Source: Ochotona curzoniae (taxonomy: Eukaryota; Chordata; Mammalia; Lagomorpha; Ochotonidae). Taken from it: 64,000 nucleotides of DNA. The position numbers and the translations under genes were made by a program. This document shows, one piece after another, positions 60,585 to 64,000 of this stretch (within the stretch, counting starts at the first letter, position 1; each line of letters opens with the position of its first letter). The stretch lies in contig NW_024466512.1 in NCBI RefSeq assembly GCF_017591425.1, positions 27,829,501 to 27,893,500 on the forward strand, written 5' to 3'. The notes below the pieces were generated by a model. The model was not told where the DNA came from. It made no database searches and was given only the letters and a program-made list of their open reading frames with translations.

Positions 60585-60885
60585 TAGGCTGAATTGCCTA
60601 CCACCTTTGAAATACACATACTGAATTCCTAGACCCCATACTTCAGGTTGTGACTACACAGCAGTTAATGAGCTCACTGGGATGGGCCATAACCCAGAAC
60701 AATTAGGACACACACAGGGAAGAGCATGTGATGACACAGGGAGATGGTTCTCCACTAATCAAGTCAAAAGGCCTCCAGAAACCGGCCCTGCCAGTGTCTA
60801 TATGGAATGCCCAGCCTCCAGGATTATAAGCAGTTAGTCTGACACTTTGCTATAGTGGTCTTAGCAAAATTTATGAACACCTGGT
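60585..60885 (+). mobile_element. MLT1-type MaLR solitary LTR
   Basis: The order GGCTGAATTGCCTACC, ACTGAATTCCTAGACCCC, CATGTGATGACACAGGGAGA, GCCTCCAGGATTATAAGCAG and GCTATAGTGGTCTTAGCAAA follows the classic mammalian MLT1 LTR consensus. About 300 bases, well worn, without internal genes. Confidence 0.75.
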
Positions 60886-61155
60886 TTAAGGATTACACTT
60901 AAAATTTTTTTTTCTAAACAAGTCAGCACCAAAAATGCACTTTGTTTTTAACTTTGTGCTTTGATAAATTTTTTTTTTACTCAGATTGTTCAGGCTAGCA
61001 GTACATATAATCTTGATAGTTGCAGAGTAATTTTTCTAAAGTTCCTCTGACTCTATTTGATGATTTGCTGGGTGAAATTCTCTGAAGTTCTTTTGGACAC
61101 TTTCTGTTTTTCTCCAAAAGTAAAATATCTGAAATTTTAGACCAGTCAGATTGCA

Positions 61156-63228
<2,073 letters not shown>

Positions 63229-64000
63229 CTACAGAGAAGAAAGAAAGGCATGGTTCAGTAACTCCACTCTGAGAACTTGCATTTCATTATTCTGAGGGCT
63301 GTTAAGGGTCGAGGTAACAGCATTCAAAAGTGCTGTCAAGTCATCTGCTCTTTTGTTTTACAAAGATGCCCACGGATCAGCCTGAACTGAGACAAGGAGG
63401 CCAATCGCCTACGTCAGGTTCAGTGTCCATCCCTTAACTGCAGCTGCAGCAGGGCAGGAGGATGCTTAATTCCGTCAAGACACCAAGTTGCAAGCTGTAA
63501 CTCCCCACACCCTCCTCTGTCTTCCAATTCTGTTGGCATCAAGCAGATATTGTATGTACATATTCACACACACATGTGCAGGGGGCAAAGTTTTTTCTTT
63601 AAAATGCTCACAGTCTAGGCAAAACAGTCATGAAAACAATATGGCAGGTGCCCTGGGTCAGAAGGAAGGAAAGCTGTTACATTAAGAAGGGAGGGTCAGC
63701 AAGAGTAACTCACCAGGTAAAGGGGGGAAGGAAAGCTGTGTGCAGAGATGACATGGGGTGTCCAGACCTTGCTCTCTGCTTCAGGAGTGACTGGGAGCAA
63801 GGGACAGGGGTGACCCTGGGAGGGGAGTTAAGGCCAGGTGGTGAGAGGCATTTTAAGCTTTGCTGGAAAGCTTGACCGTGGTTCTGCAGGCTGAGCCTCT
63901 GGATGCCTCTGAAGTGCAGTGCAGACAGGTGCATGGGATAAAAATGAACTTATCGAAAACAAGATGGAAACCATTGCTGATGGGGAATTTGGGAGGCAGA
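63229..64000 (-). other. PDE6C: PDE6C intron, running off the window
   Basis: Unique sequence with no recognisable exon and no SINE. The preceding exon must lie to the right of the window. Confidence 0.75.

Noticed and set aside
63229..64000. Another PDE6C exon upstream on the minus strand
   Set aside because: No stretch translates to the expected catalytic-domain sequence with splice sites.

Overview
This is a window of mammalian nuclear DNA: widely spaced exons with GT-AG introns, one CpG island, ancient MIR, L2, L1, MLT1-type and Tigger-like remnants, and about 45 copies or pieces of a tRNA-derived SINE of about 320 bp. The SINE is the lagomorph C-repeat (CSINE): its head carries the GGATCCCATATGGG core and RNA polymerase III box B, and its tail ends in AATAAA runs. 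The form of the youngest copies, and lagomorph-type L1 3' ends, point to a lagomorph, most likely a pika (Ochotona) rather than a rabbit; the genus is an inference.

Layout. Positions 1-25,080 look intergenic. They hold CSINEs of different ages, two old L1 3' regions with later insertions nested in them, MIR, L2 and MER5-type pieces, a doubtful LTR-like segment, microsatellites, and several repeat-free stretches that could be conserved non-coding elements. No protein-coding exon was recognised there. Positions 25,085-25,545 are a CpG island promoter. From it the FRA10AC1 gene runs rightwards on the + strand: a non-coding first exon ending near 25,623, thirteen coding exons from 27,110 to 57,078, and a polyadenylation signal at 57,179. 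Every splice site was read directly. The joined frame is open and encodes 315 residues, the length I recall for the human protein.

From 57,205 to about 60,300 is a short intergenic gap. The rest carries the last four coding exons of PDE6C on the minus strand (61,156-63,228), ending in a CaaX box (CLML). The two genes are convergent, as I recall them on human chromosome 10q23.33 (PDE6C - FRA10AC1 - LGI1). By that synteny LGI1 should lie beyond the left edge.

The genes have separate jobs: FRA10AC1 is a nuclear, spliceosome-associated protein and PDE6C is the catalytic subunit of the cone photoreceptor cGMP phosphodiesterase. Points of most interest: intron 4 of FRA10AC1 carries a textbook U12-type 5' splice site and branch point; the CGG tract that in humans underlies the FRA10A fragile site is only three triplets here; five L1 3' ends in and just after FRA10AC1 all lie antisense to it; several CSINEs form inverted pairs; and an internally repetitive MITE-like family with TTCAAAAAGTTCATGG ends occurs about six times.
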